A program made the position numbers and the translations under genes. From Ensifer sp. IC4062 (lineage in GTDB: Bacteria > Pseudomonadota > Alphaproteobacteria > Rhizobiales > Rhizobiaceae): a DNA stretch of 56,010 nucleotides. The notes beneath the pieces are model-generated. The model searched no databases. It was given only the letters and a program-made list of their open reading frames with translations, and had not been told where the DNA came from. The stretch is from contig NZ_JADYVD010000051.1 in NCBI RefSeq assembly GCF_020193575.1, forward strand, positions 1-56,010. The letters are read 5' to 3'. Shown one piece after another: positions 8,665-17,709 of the stretch. The stretch's first letter is position 1; every line of letters begins with the position of its first letter.

Positions 8665-9009
8665 ATGACCGCCAAGGACATCAAATTCGCCTTCGGAGCG
8701 CGCGACAGCATGATGCGTGGCATCGAGACGCTCGCACACGCCGTGGGCGTCACCCTTGGGCCGCGCGGGCGGAACGTTGCCATCAGCCGTTCCGTCCGCA
8801 CCAAGATCACCAAGGACGGCGTGACGGTTGCGCGGGAGGTCGATCTGGAGGACCGGGTCGAGGAGATGGGAATCCGCCAAGGCCTGCTGAAGGCGGGATT
8901 GCCCGAAGTGAAGGCAAGCAATCCCGCCGCCCGCATACTCCGGCGGTCTGATCTGCCAGCAAGGCAGGTGTCCAAGTTTGGCCAGCGACCGACCGCCATA
9001 GCCTTGTGA
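8665..9009 (+). pseudogene. groEL: Truncated groEL (N-terminal about 70 residues)
   Basis: Starts with a proper ribosome binding site (GGGAGGAGG) and ATG at 8665. The first 70 residues are GroEL-like: TAKDIKFAFGARDSMMRGIE, VTLGPRGRNVAI, then ITKDGVTVAREVDLED. Homology stops after EEMG (about 8870), where GroEL should continue into the ATP-binding segment with DGTTT. The remaining 45 residues are unrelated. The product cannot fold as a chaperonin subunit. Divergences from the consensus (KFAFGAR, SVRTK) suggest an old paralogous copy. No groES precedes it and no CIRCE heat-shock element is visible. Confidence 0.8.
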
Positions 9010-9033
9010 GCTTGCGCGGCCGCGAGGGGGTCA

Positions 9034-9711
9034 TTATGTCAATGTCGCCGCTCGACGGTAACCAGGCAGCCTGCACCGCGATGCGAGATTTTGTCGCTCA
9101 GTCGAGGCTGGCCGGCGATGAGAACGATTGGCGTCCACCACGAAGATGGCCAGCTCGTCGAGATCGGTTGTGCCGGCGTTGAACACCTCCATCGGCGTGT
9201 CTGGCCCGTGTCCGACCATGGTCATGCCGGCTTCGGTATAGGTCACGCCGTGGGGCGTTTTCTGACCGAGCTTGCCGGCCAGCACATAGAACACCTCGGA
9301 TCCCGGATGCGTATGGACTGACGACTTGGTGCCGGGCGCTCCACCGGCGCGATTGACGCGCAGCAAATACTCGCTCGCGCTGATCGGCGGAAGGGGGCCG
9401 ATTTCGACGACCGTGGTTCCGCCTGCTGTGGATCCATCTTTGGGTCCGAGGGTGAACAGCCAGACCTTACCCCCAACTTCTGCCGCAAGTGAGGTCGGAC
9501 CCGCGGCGTCCTGGGCCTGCTTCAGCGTTGGGAAATTCTCCAGCAGCCAGTACAACGGCCCAGACGGCAGCTCTGTTATCTTCTTCTCGGCCACCGGCTT
9601 GACGAAGAACTTGCTTTCTTCGGACAACGCCGCTGACGTCATCAGCCCGAAAGCAGATAGCGAAAACATGAGCACGCCGATACGGCGCACGCTGAGTGAA
9701 CGCAGCTTCAT
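9034..9711 (-). CDS. Secreted cupin protein, probably 3' frameshifted
   Basis: Begins at ATG 9711 behind AGGAGG and has a signal peptide (MKLRSLSVRRIGVLMFSLSA, cleavage near ALSEE). The cupin core reads HTHPGSEVFYVLAGKLGQ, with metal-binding His/His/Glu, and GHGPDTPMEVFNAG, with the second His replaced by Pro/Met. Residues after VVDANR look non-native. In the next frame the sequence reads SFSSPASLD followed by TGA (9098-9100), a natural cupin C-terminus. One base appears to be missing near 9131-9136, adding an irrelevant tail to 9034. Function in the periplasm is unknown. Confidence 0.75.
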   Translation of the reverse strand: MKLRSLSVRRIGVLMFSLSAFGLMTSAALSEESKFFVKPVAEKKITELPSGPLYWLLENFPTLKQAQDAAGPTSLAAEVGGKVWLFTLGPKDGSTAGGTTVVEIGPLPPISASEYLLRVNRAGGAPGTKSSVHTHPGSEVFYVLAGKLGQKTPHGVTYTEAGMTMVGHGPDTPMEVFNAGTTDLDELAIFVVDANRSHRRPASTERQNLASRCRLPGYRRAATLT

Positions 9712-10430
9712 GGTTTGTCCTCCTATTTGTGCTTCGTTGGAGGTCGCTCGACGTTGAGTGCAGGGCACGTTCTACAAGCGGGCGACCGAGGCGATGCGCC
9801 CTTCAGTCTCGCACTGTCAAGGCAGAGCGATGGCCGCAAGCAGCGCAAATATCGTTGCTCGAATGTCGTGGAGAAGTGACGAACGGCAATGACGGCCGTT
9901 GATGGCAAACACCTAACCCGCCCGCATAGCCATGCGCTCCCCCTCGACTGCTGGGCGCGAGTATTTCTGAAGGTCATTCTACCACAGTTTTGCAAGCTGA
10001 GGGGGGGGCCATTCCAGAATGGCTCCGTTCGCAAAATCTCGGCAGTTCTTGGAATGATCGGATGACGGAAAGCGGCCTGAAAGAGATCGCCACGCCGCTC
10101 AGCCTGCCCGAATGCGAATAGCATTTGAGGAACTGCCAAGGAACATGCGCAAGCGGCATCCGGCGGCAGGGCGGCTCGACCTCGAAACGTAATTTCTCTC
10201 TCCCATCTCCTGGTTTCACCAGAAAACGAGCGGGGCGGCTGGTCGATGTGGGGCTTCAGAAGCTCGGCCCGTATCGGCGACTGGCGTTGACCCTGCCGCA
10301 GATGGTGGCGACGGCGATGGAGATGTCGTTGGCGGCATCGGGCCAGCTCGGCCGGCTCACGATCCGCCGCCGCCGTGCACCCTGACCAGAGGTAGTTCTG
10401 TGATTGCATTGCCGGCCTTGCCCAGCAGCA
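9712..10430. other. Long intergenic stretch, no gene recognised
   Basis: Holds several open frames on both strands, none with both a ribosome binding site and a recognisable domain. The stretch 10220-10385 on the plus strand encodes a basic tail (LGRLTIRRRRAP) that could be a gene remnant. I cannot assign it. Confidence 0.4.
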
Positions 10431-12524
10431 TTATGACTTCAGGGCTGACCCAATGGAGAAGTACGGCCAAGGGCCGGGGATTTCGGGCAGATCGAGCTGT
10501 CCACGTAGATCAAAGGAAAGGTTTGCGCCGACAACGAGATCTCGCACGGTGCGGGAGGCGATGATATCGCCCGGTCCCGCGCAGCCGGCAAATCCTGCGG
10601 CAAGCCGCAGGACCGGACCTGCATAGAGGCCGCCGTGCCGTTCGCATTCGCCGATGTGAATGGCTGCACGAACATCCAGGCCGATGTGTTGCAGGCGGCC
10701 GCGAAGATCGAATGCACAGGTGATCGCCTGGCTGGGCTGCCGGAACGCGGCGACAAGTCCGGATTTCCACATTTCGATCGCCTCGCCGTCGGCGGCACGA
10801 AGCTGTCGAACGGCGTCGACCTGCCAATCTTTCACCCGACCGGAGGATGCGCCTTGAACATCCAGGTGCAAGACCGTCAGCAGGGCGCTCTCGGTCGGGG
10901 CAGGCGGGGCGGAAACGAGGAACTGCTGGATTTCGTCCATCAGCCGATCGGAATCGGCGCCCCAGATGATATGGTCATCGCCGGGAAGCTCGACATATAT
11001 CGCGCCGGGAATGCGGCTTGCTAGATATCGCCCTTCTTCGGGCTTGACCCAGCGGTCGCCGGTTCGCTGGGTGATCAGGGTCGGAACGCGGATCGCCGGA
11101 AGGATGTCGCACGCGTCGATCTCGACGCTCCAGCGCCACAAGGAGATCGCCTCGGCGGGGGATGCCGAATTGCGCAGGTAAGCCGCAAACCATTCGCGTT
11201 CCACCATGTTGTCAATGAGGCTCGGGGCCGCCCGGCTGAGGTCCGCCGGGCGACCCCACTCCCGCTCGATGGCAAGTAGTTCCTCGTCGAGCTCCTCTCG
11301 GGTACGCCCCCAGGGATAGTCCGGTGACCAGAGACCCCGCGCATAGGCTCCATGTAGGATGAGGGCAGCCGTGCGTTCGGGATAGCTTGCGGCGAACAGC
11401 ATGCACATGACGCCGCCTTCCGAGCTGCCGAACAGGACCGTCTTTTGCGATCCGACCGCATCCAGCACGGCGCGAACATCCTGCATGCGCTGTTCGAGTG
11501 TCGGAAAGCCGGTGCCACGATCCGAAAGGCCCGTGCCGCGCTTGTCGATGCGGATGAGGCGGCAGAAGGAACCGAGACGGTGCAGAACGCCCGACAGTCT
11601 CGGCGAATCCCAGGCGTAGTCGAGATTGGAAACCCAGCCTTGCACATAGACGAGGTCGAAGGGGCCGTCGCCCGTCACCTGGTAAGCGATGTTGACCCCG
11701 TCCGATTTCACGTAGCGGGTCTGAGGACGGGCTTCGAACGACGATCCTTCCTCTGGTGCTCGCCCGGCAGCCGGCGCCATGCGGCGCGCCAGCAAATCTT
11801 GGTAGAGAGCGCGCGTTTCGGGCTCGGGCTGCACGCCGAGCTGCTTGCGCAACCTATCGGCGCAACTCTGGTATTGTGAGAGGGCCAGATTGAAACGTCC
11901 CATCGCCGCATAGGCGCGCATCAGGGTGCGGTGCACGTCTTCCCGTAGCGGCTCCAGCGCTAGCAGCCGCATTGCCGCGTGGATGGAAGCGCCCGGTTCG
12001 TTCCCAGCGATGTGGCAAGTGATGAGCTTTTCCAGAGCGACAGTGGCGGTGATCCGTAGCCGTTCTCTTTCGGTGCGAAGCCAGTCTTCGAACGGCTCTT
12101 CCGCAAGGTTGAAACCTTCGAGGAGCTCCCCGGTATACAGAGCGATTGCCTGTTCAAGGTCCTCAGTCGCGGAGCCGGCAGCCAACGCCTCAAACCGCCT
12201 GACGTCGAGATCGGCGTCGCCGAGATCGAGCGCTACCCGATCGCCTTCGATCCGGAACCATTCCCGCCCCGACGCCTGCAGCGCTCGCCGCAGGACGGAC
12301 AGGGTTTGCCGCAAGTTCGCGCGGGCCTGCTCTTCTCCCGTCCCGCCCCACAGCAAGGTGGCCAGTTTTTCGCGCGATTGGAACTGTCCGGCCTGGAGCG
12401 CCAGATAGGCCATCAAGGCACGCGCCTTGCGCGTAAACGCCGGCGACCCCGCGGTAAGGCCCGCGCAGTCGAACCCACCCAGAAGGGAGAGGAAAGGGCG
12501 CTTCATCGAATCCGCCATAGCCAT
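10431..12524 (-). CDS. BTAD regulator fused to alpha/beta hydrolase and cyclase-like domain
   Basis: A three-part protein of about 697 residues. The N-terminus is a winged-helix plus bacterial transcriptional activation (BTAD) helical domain (residues about 10-250; LATLLWGGTGEEQARANLRQ). It is followed by an alpha/beta hydrolase (about 275-535) with nucleophile motif GSSEG, RGTGLSDR, acid TGDRWV and His in GDDHIIW. The C-terminal domain resembles class III nucleotide cyclases (VLHLDVQGAS, AIHIGECERHGGLYAGPVL, AGPGDIIASRTVRDL) but lacks the second catalytic metal Asp, so it is probably inactive. The ATG at 12524 was chosen; 12518 and 12506 are alternatives. Inferred role: a transcription regulator sensing a hydrolase-bound ligand. 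Confidence 0.85.
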   Translation of the reverse strand: MAMADSMKRPFLSLLGGFDCAGLTAGSPAFTRKARALMAYLALQAGQFQSREKLATLLWGGTGEEQARANLRQTLSVLRRALQASGREWFRIEGDRVALDLGDADLDVRRFEALAAGSATEDLEQAIALYTGELLEGFNLAEEPFEDWLRTERERLRITATVALEKLITCHIAGNEPGASIHAAMRLLALEPLREDVHRTLMRAYAAMGRFNLALSQYQSCADRLRKQLGVQPEPETRALYQDLLARRMAPAAGRAPEEGSSFEARPQTRYVKSDGVNIAYQVTGDGPFDLVYVQGWVSNLDYAWDSPRLSGVLHRLGSFCRLIRIDKRGTGLSDRGTGFPTLEQRMQDVRAVLDAVGSQKTVLFGSSEGGVMCMLFAASYPERTAALILHGAYARGLWSPDYPWGRTREELDEELLAIEREWGRPADLSRAAPSLIDNMVEREWFAAYLRNSASPAEAISLWRWSVEIDACDILPAIRVPTLITQRTGDRWVKPEEGRYLASRIPGAIYVELPGDDHIIWGADSDRLMDEIQQFLVSAPPAPTESALLTVLHLDVQGASSGRVKDWQVDAVRQLRAADGEAIEMWKSGLVAAFRQPSQAITCAFDLRGRLQHIGLDVRAAIHIGECERHGGLYAGPVLRLAAGFAGCAGPGDIIASRTVRDLVVGANLSFDLRGQLDLPEIPGPWPYFSIGSALKS

Positions 12525-12622
12525 CGCTTTTACGAATCCATCACGTCCAGCCTCACATCCCTTTGACGGGGATGGAGGAACGTTGCGGACGGCGCTGCAC
12601 GTCGAAGTTGGAGGGTAGTGCA

Positions 12623-12859
12623 ATGAGCTTCATGCGTAAAGGCGAAGAGGGCATGCTAGAGGCAGTCGAGGGGCGGGTCCGCTGGCGCGTGCGCCTGCAT
12701 GATCTATGGACTGCCGCCATCAATCCGATCGTTCCGTGGCACCGGCTGAACGAACATCTCCTGCGCGATATCGGGAAGAGCGCGGCCGATGCCGAACGTG
12801 AGGCCTACATAAGAAGTTTTGGCTCGTTCCGCCGTTTTCGTTTTCCAGATCGCGAATAG
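12623..12859 (+). CDS. DUF1127 family small protein
   Basis: A 78-residue basic protein whose C-terminal half (WHRLNEHLLRDIGKSAADAE) carries the DUF1127 signature L-x-x-x-LLRDIG. ATG 12623 is preceded by GGAGGG. It is divergent from the BTAD regulator with about 100 bp between starts, which suggests it may be that regulator's target. DUF1127 proteins in alphaproteobacteria have been linked to RNA turnover and carbon/phosphate metabolism; the role here is not known. Confidence 0.75.
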   Translation: MSFMRKGEEGMLEAVEGRVRWRVRLHDLWTAAINPIVPWHRLNEHLLRDIGKSAADAEREAYIRSFGSFRRFRFPDRE

Positions 12860-13575
12860 GCCCGCTTTGCAAGCGGCTCTAACCGAGCGTTTGTCTGGAT
12901 GCTTGAGCGAGAGGGTCCACTTGAAGCTTTGCTGGCGATCGAGCGAAGGGCTGCGGCGTGCCGTGGCAGCACCGTGCTACTTGCATTGGCAGACCTCCCT
13001 CCTGGTCGAATTCGCGGAACGTGCCGACAAGGCCGCCATATGGTGTGGGGCTGGTGCGAGCCACTGTTCACACCGCGTCCGCTCGGCCTCCTAAGCGACC
13101 GGGCGAGTTACCCTAAGCGACGTGACAACTTTCAAACGATAGGGATTTTGGCCGGTTTCGCTACACAACGGCCGTTGGATAGACTCCCTGTAGATCGAAA
13201 AGTACGACCGCAAGCGGTCGTCAGCGAGGGGGCGCAATGAACGGCTGGATTGAGCCCGAAGCCGAGCTCGGCGTCAGAATGCTATGGAACAAATCGCGTG
13301 GAACGTTGTCATTCGGGTGGGCTCCCGGAGCGGCCTGATCGCCCTAAGGAGCGATCATCTATGTTTCGGGTCGGCTATGACCGGTTCGCGCCAAACAGCG
13401 GACAGTGCCAAATTTCACGCCGAGAAGGACGCATACGTTCGATGTTGATGTCCCATCCCTTGCCAATCCGGTTCACTCGCCGATCCTTGGCGGGTCAGCG
13501 GGAATCAAATGTCGAATTCAGTCAGCGTTTCTGCTAACCTCTTGGCTATCATGCATGCGGCCAAGGAGCCTGTAG
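12860..13575. other. Long intergenic stretch with one hairpin
   Basis: I find no convincing gene on either strand. A compact perfect hairpin, ACGACCG-CAAG-CGGTCGT, lies at 13204-13221; it has no T run and may be an RNA structure or a protein site. The 13400-13575 part is upstream of the ankyrin gene and should hold its promoter. Confidence 0.4.
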
Positions 13576-14322
13576 ATGGTCCGGAGATCGCACTTGGCAG
13601 TGACTGGCGCCTTGCTGTTGCTGGCAGTCGCTTCGGGCGTGCGCGCCGACCCCTTTCAAATGGACTCCCTCTACGTTGCAGCGGGCGACGGCAATGTCGA
13701 GGAGGTGCGCAGGCTGATCGCCGAGGGCGCTGAAGTCGACCTCATGTATCGGCACGACTATCCGCTGCATGCGGCTGCTGCGGCTGGGCATGTCGACGTC
13801 GTGAAGGTGCTGATCGGCGCCGGTGCCGCCGTCAACAGCCGCGGCACGTTGGGTACGCCGCTGCACGCGGCGGTGGGCGGACATTTGGCGGTTGTTCAGT
13901 TGCTGATCGCCAAAGGGGCAAATGTGAATGCCCGCAACACGTTCGGCAGTACGCCGCTGCACTTCGCGGCGGAAGCGGGAAAAACCGACGTGGTCAAAGC
14001 GTTGCTGGCGGCCGGGGCTGACGTCGATTCAAACAAGGCCGGTATGTCGCCTCTCCTGCGTGCTGCCGGAGCGGGCAAGACCGAGACGGCTTTGGCACTG
14101 ATCGCTGCCGGTGCCGACGTTAACGCTCGAGATTGCACGAGCTTCACGCCACTCTTGGTTGCCGCGCAGCGCGGCGACAGAGTGCTAGTGGAACGTTTGC
14201 TTAGCGCCGGCGCCGATCTTTCGGCACACAGTTTCCGGGGCGATACGCCTTTGAGCCTAGCGTCGAAAACCGGTGCCACCACGGTGGCCGATGCGCTGCG
14301 GGCAGCCGGAGCAGTGGAATGA
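13576..14322 (+). CDS. Secreted ankyrin-repeat protein
   Basis: A 248-residue protein with a signal peptide (residues 1-24, cleavage after VRA) followed by about six ankyrin repeats of 33 residues. The consensus TPLHxAAxxGxxxVVxxLIxxGAxVN is clearly visible, for example at about 130-160 (STPLHFAAEAGKTDVVKALL). Periplasmic ankyrin proteins usually act as protein-binding scaffolds or inhibitors. The stop overlaps the start of the DUF1194 gene (ATGA at 14319-14322), so the two are translationally coupled and probably act together. Confidence 0.9.
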   Translation: MVRRSHLAVTGALLLLAVASGVRADPFQMDSLYVAAGDGNVEEVRRLIAEGAEVDLMYRHDYPLHAAAAAGHVDVVKVLIGAGAAVNSRGTLGTPLHAAVGGHLAVVQLLIAKGANVNARNTFGSTPLHFAAEAGKTDVVKALLAAGADVDSNKAGMSPLLRAAGAGKTETALALIAAGADVNARDCTSFTPLLVAAQRGDRVLVERLLSAGADLSAHSFRGDTPLSLASKTGATTVADALRAAGAVE

Positions 14323-15383
14323 ATCGGCGCAGACCTATGTGCCGAATTGCCATCACCGCAATTCTCGCCGCGAGTGTTGGTACGCTAGGTTCGACGCAGT
14401 GGTCATCGGCACAGGGCGTCGACCTTCAACTTCTTCTTGCCGTGGATGTGTCGCCGAGCGTGGATGCGGACGAGTACGTCCTGCAGATCCACGGGATCGC
14501 CTCCGCCCTCCGACACCCTGATGTCATCGATGCCATTTCACGTGCGGCGCCGAATGGTGTCGCGGTGGCTCTGTTGCAGTGGGCCGGTCCGCGCGAACAA
14601 CTTCTTTCGGTTCCATGGTCGGTAGTGCGGGATCAAGCGACCGCGAACGCTCTCGCGACGGAGATCGAGACGGTGGTGCGACCCGTCACAAACGGGGGTA
14701 CGGCGATCGGTGACGCCTTGGCGCGCGGCGTGAACCTCCTCGCAGAGGGAGGCTTCCAGGCGAAACGGCAAGTCATTGATATCTCCGGGGACGGCAGCAC
14801 CAACATCGGCGACTCTCCGGCGCCGGTGCGTGCCCGCGCGGTTTCGCTGGGGATAACCGTCAACGGCCTCGTTATCCTCACCGATGAGCAGCAGCTCGAC
14901 GCCTACTACGTGAAGCGTGTGGCCGGCGGTCCCGGCGCCTTTGTCCTGCATATCCAAAGCTTCGCTGACTTCGCGTTGGGGATGCGACTGAAACTGATCC
15001 GGGAAATCGAAATGTCGATGTCGACTGATGTCTCACCGGCTCGGCGAACGGACGTCGCGTTGTTGGAGCTTGTCGCCGAACAACACCATGGCTGCCACCC
15101 TCAGTCGCAACCCAGGGCGCCGCAGCGCGCGCGAGGAATGACCGAACTGGCCAATTTCCAGACCTTCGGAGTTGATACCGCAAAGTCACGACGCGGGTCG
15201 CGACTATCCCTTCAAGCTCTCCAGCGGAAGGACGGGAATGGGTCGATCCTTCCGGTTCCCATCTGTCCTGGCAGGGTGGAATGCGGAAGTCAGGCGACGG
15301 ACGTACAGTTGACAGACGCCCGGAGAGGCGCGGCGGAGAGGGGACACGTTGGTCATCGCTCCGCCGAGTGTTGCCGTGCTTGA
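14319..15383 (+). CDS. Secreted DUF1194 (VWA-like) protein with odd tail
   Basis: Signal peptide at residues 1-31, then a DUF1194 domain (about 34-232) related to von Willebrand A folds. The MIDAS-like loop LLAVDVSPSVDADEY is clear, as are TNGGTAIGDALARG and VIDISGDGSTNIG. The family normally ends near residue 235, at KLIREIEM. Here the frame runs 120 residues further through low-complexity, Arg/Gln-rich sequence, as if the native stop was lost. Coupled to the ankyrin gene by a 4-base overlap; a periplasmic partner complex is inferred. Confidence 0.85.
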   Translation: MNRRRPMCRIAITAILAASVGTLGSTQWSSAQGVDLQLLLAVDVSPSVDADEYVLQIHGIASALRHPDVIDAISRAAPNGVAVALLQWAGPREQLLSVPWSVVRDQATANALATEIETVVRPVTNGGTAIGDALARGVNLLAEGGFQAKRQVIDISGDGSTNIGDSPAPVRARAVSLGITVNGLVILTDEQQLDAYYVKRVAGGPGAFVLHIQSFADFALGMRLKLIREIEMSMSTDVSPARRTDVALLELVAEQHHGCHPQSQPRAPQRARGMTELANFQTFGVDTAKSRRGSRLSLQALQRKDGNGSILPVPICPGRVECGSQATDVQLTDARRGAAERGHVGHRSAECCRA

Positions 15384-15476
15384 TTTTGTCACGCGCGAGA
15401 CCAAGCCGTGTCAGCAAGCGGGCTATTTGCCGAATTCACAAAGTAACGTAGGGTGCCCTCGTCAGTTGGGGACGCA

Positions 15477-16718
15477 ATGACGGGCGAAACGGACATTCTT
15501 GACGCCGTGGTCATCGGTGCTGGCTGGGCGGGGCTAGGCGTGAGTCATGCGCTGATGCAGCGCGGCTTGCGTCACAAGGTATTGGAACGAGGTCGTATTG
15601 GTGAGACCTGGCGGACGCAACGCTGGGACTCCTTTCGTCTAAATATACCCAACATCCAAACAGTCATGGCCGGGGATACCTATATCGGCTCCGATCCCGA
15701 CGGTGCGATGACAAGCGGCGAGTTCGTCGCGCTGTTGGAGGACTATGCCGGCCGGCATCGACTGCCGGTGGAAACGGGTACGCCGGTGACCGACCTTGTT
15801 GCGAGCGGTGGCTTGTACCGGCTGACCATTCCGCGCGGCCTGCTGTGGACGAGGAACGTGGTGATCGCCAGCAGTAATCAGAATTGCCCGACGCGCCCGC
15901 CCTTCTCGGCTTTGTTGCCGCCCGACATCCACCAGGTTGACGCATCGGGCTATCGCAACGCATCTGATCTCGACAGTGGAGCCGTGTTGGTGGTCGGCAG
16001 CGCCCAGTCGGGCGGCCAGATCGCCGAGGACCTGGTCCTGGCGGGGCGAACTGTGTTTCTTGCCACCGGCCGGGTCGGCCGGCTGCCCCGGACGTACCGA
16101 GGTCGTCACATCAGTATCTGGATGGTCCTTACCGGACTGATAGATGTGACGCGACGCGAAATACTTGAACAGGGACCCATCCCAGGAAGGCCGCTGCAAG
16201 GCGCGCTCCAGACGATCAGCCTGCAATCCCTCAGTGCGCAAGGCGTTGTCTTGCTCGGTCGTCTCACGGGCGTCGACGACGGCTGCCTCTCGTTCACCGA
16301 CGACGCGGAAGCGCATGTTCGCCATGCGGACGAGGGCTCCGCCAGGATTCGAAGCTTGGTCGACGAATACATCGCGCGCAACGGGATCGATGCCCCTCCA
16401 GCCGAGCCGGACCCGGCAGAGGTGATTGGCGCGGTGCTGCCGAATCCGCCTATCCGATCGCTTGATCTCGCCGCACGGGGGATCACAACCGTGATCTGGT
16501 GCACCGGGTTCAAGGGGGATTTCGAGTGGGTGCGCGTTCCCAATGTGCTCGATGCGCAAGGTCAGCCATCGTACGAAAACGGGTTGTCGAGCGTCCCTGG
16601 TGTGTATTTTGCCGGCCTGCCTTTCGCGATCTCGCGACGATCGGGCACAATATTGGCAATCGCGGAGGAAGCAGCCCTGTTGGCTGACAATATCCTGCGG
16701 CGATTAAACACCCACTAA
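15477..16718 (+). CDS. Flavin-dependent monooxygenase/oxidoreductase
   Basis: A 413-residue FAD/NAD(P) enzyme. The FAD-binding Rossmann motif VVIGAGWAGLGVSHAL is near residue 12, and a second nucleotide site, VVGSAQSGGQIAEDL, is near 180. GETWRTQRWDSFRLNIPN resembles the CzcO/TrkA-like flavin monooxygenase group. The ATG at 15477 was preferred to a codon at 15453 because GGGGAC lies just upstream. No classical FMO fingerprint (FxGxxxH) is seen. The substrate is unknown, and it stands alone with no obvious operon partners. Confidence 0.88.
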   Translation: MTGETDILDAVVIGAGWAGLGVSHALMQRGLRHKVLERGRIGETWRTQRWDSFRLNIPNIQTVMAGDTYIGSDPDGAMTSGEFVALLEDYAGRHRLPVETGTPVTDLVASGGLYRLTIPRGLLWTRNVVIASSNQNCPTRPPFSALLPPDIHQVDASGYRNASDLDSGAVLVVGSAQSGGQIAEDLVLAGRTVFLATGRVGRLPRTYRGRHISIWMVLTGLIDVTRREILEQGPIPGRPLQGALQTISLQSLSAQGVVLLGRLTGVDDGCLSFTDDAEAHVRHADEGSARIRSLVDEYIARNGIDAPPAEPDPAEVIGAVLPNPPIRSLDLAARGITTVIWCTGFKGDFEWVRVPNVLDAQGQPSYENGLSSVPGVYFAGLPFAISRRSGTILAIAEEAALLADNILRRLNTH

Positions 16719-17062
16719 CACACCGGATTCAGTGATGAAGCGCACAAGCGAATGTCATCCGCGAGGCGGCTTCCCCCCTCTCGCGAGATTCAATCCGCAA
16801 AGGTGAATGGCCCCAATGGGCCGGAGTCTTCAGGTCCGACATGGACCGATCTCGATGGTTGGATTAGGGTCTCGCTATGGGTGGTACGGCGATAAATTCT
16901 GAGGATCAGCGGAGCTACCTACGGCGATTGGTATGTGTCGCCGGGGCTGTGGTGGCTTGTTTTCCTGACCGACTTCACCGGTGTTGGGCGCGATGGAGAT
17001 CTTCCAAATGGGCCGGAAGGGGCTGTCATTAGGCTTATCGAAATGGGAGCACGCGGTTTTCA
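16719..17062. other. Intergenic, no gene recognised
   Basis: Contains no frame with a recognisable domain. The AGGCGGCTTCC segment near 16766 and the GGCCCC/GGGCC inverted repeat near 16810-16822 could form a hairpin after the monooxygenase gene, but there is no T run. Confidence 0.4.
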
Positions 17063-17614
17063 ATGAGGTATTTCTTCGCGTCCCAGCGCCTGGTTGCTCG
17101 CCCCTTCACCCGGCTCGACCTCGACGTTCTCGTCGCGATACGCGCCGAGCCGGAAGTTGCCCGCTTCCAAAGCTGGGAATGCTTCACCGAAGATGACGGA
17201 CGCGCATTCCTGGAATCGAATGCGCTGCGCAATCCGGGCGAGCCAGGATGGTTTCAGTTTGCTCTGGAGCGCACGGAAGACCGAGCAGTCATTGGCGATT
17301 GCGGTCTCAAGACATTCGAGAGCGATATTCGGCTGGCGCAGATCGGGTATACTATAGCGCGACAATATTGGGGCCAAGGTTACGCCACGGAAGCGGTACG
17401 CGGTCTGATCGAATATGCCTTCGGCAACTTCCCCATCCACCGCATCACTGCGTCTGTCGATCCGCGCAACGCGGCTTCTCTCCGCGTCCTCGAGAAATGC
17501 GGCTTTGTTAAAGAGGCCCACTTCAGGCAGTCTGAATGGTTCAAAGGCGCTTGGGTAGACGACGCGGTATACGCTGTGTTGTCCACCGATGAGCGTTTGC
17601 GGCAGTACTTGTAG
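17063..17614 (+). CDS. GNAT acetyltransferase, RimJ/RimL type
   Basis: A 183-residue protein of the RimJ/RimL-like GNAT family. ASQRLVARPFTRLD at the N-terminus, the acetyl-CoA loop QYWGQGYATEAV (about 111-122), and SVDPRNAASLRVLEKCGF (about 132-149) are family hallmarks. It probably acetylates an N-terminal or small-molecule amine. The ATG at 17063 has only a weak upstream GGAG at a long distance. No functional partner is adjacent. Confidence 0.88.
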   Translation: MRYFFASQRLVARPFTRLDLDVLVAIRAEPEVARFQSWECFTEDDGRAFLESNALRNPGEPGWFQFALERTEDRAVIGDCGLKTFESDIRLAQIGYTIARQYWGQGYATEAVRGLIEYAFGNFPIHRITASVDPRNAASLRVLEKCGFVKEAHFRQSEWFKGAWVDDAVYAVLSTDERLRQYL

Positions 17615-17709
17615 CGGATCGATTTCGGCTCACTTTCCATGAGACTATAAAATCGCCCCGGCAAACGGCGCATTCGCGCTTCGAGGGTCAAGGCATCGGA
17701 TTTTCGTCG

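Noticed and set aside
9723..10409. 228-codon minus-strand open frame
   Set aside because: Arg/Cys/Ser-rich with no domain and no ribosome binding site; treated as non-coding.
13204..13221. Hairpin ACGACCG-CAAG-CGGTCGT as a terminator
   Set aside because: Perfect stem but no T run and no gene ending nearby; noted only as a possible structure.
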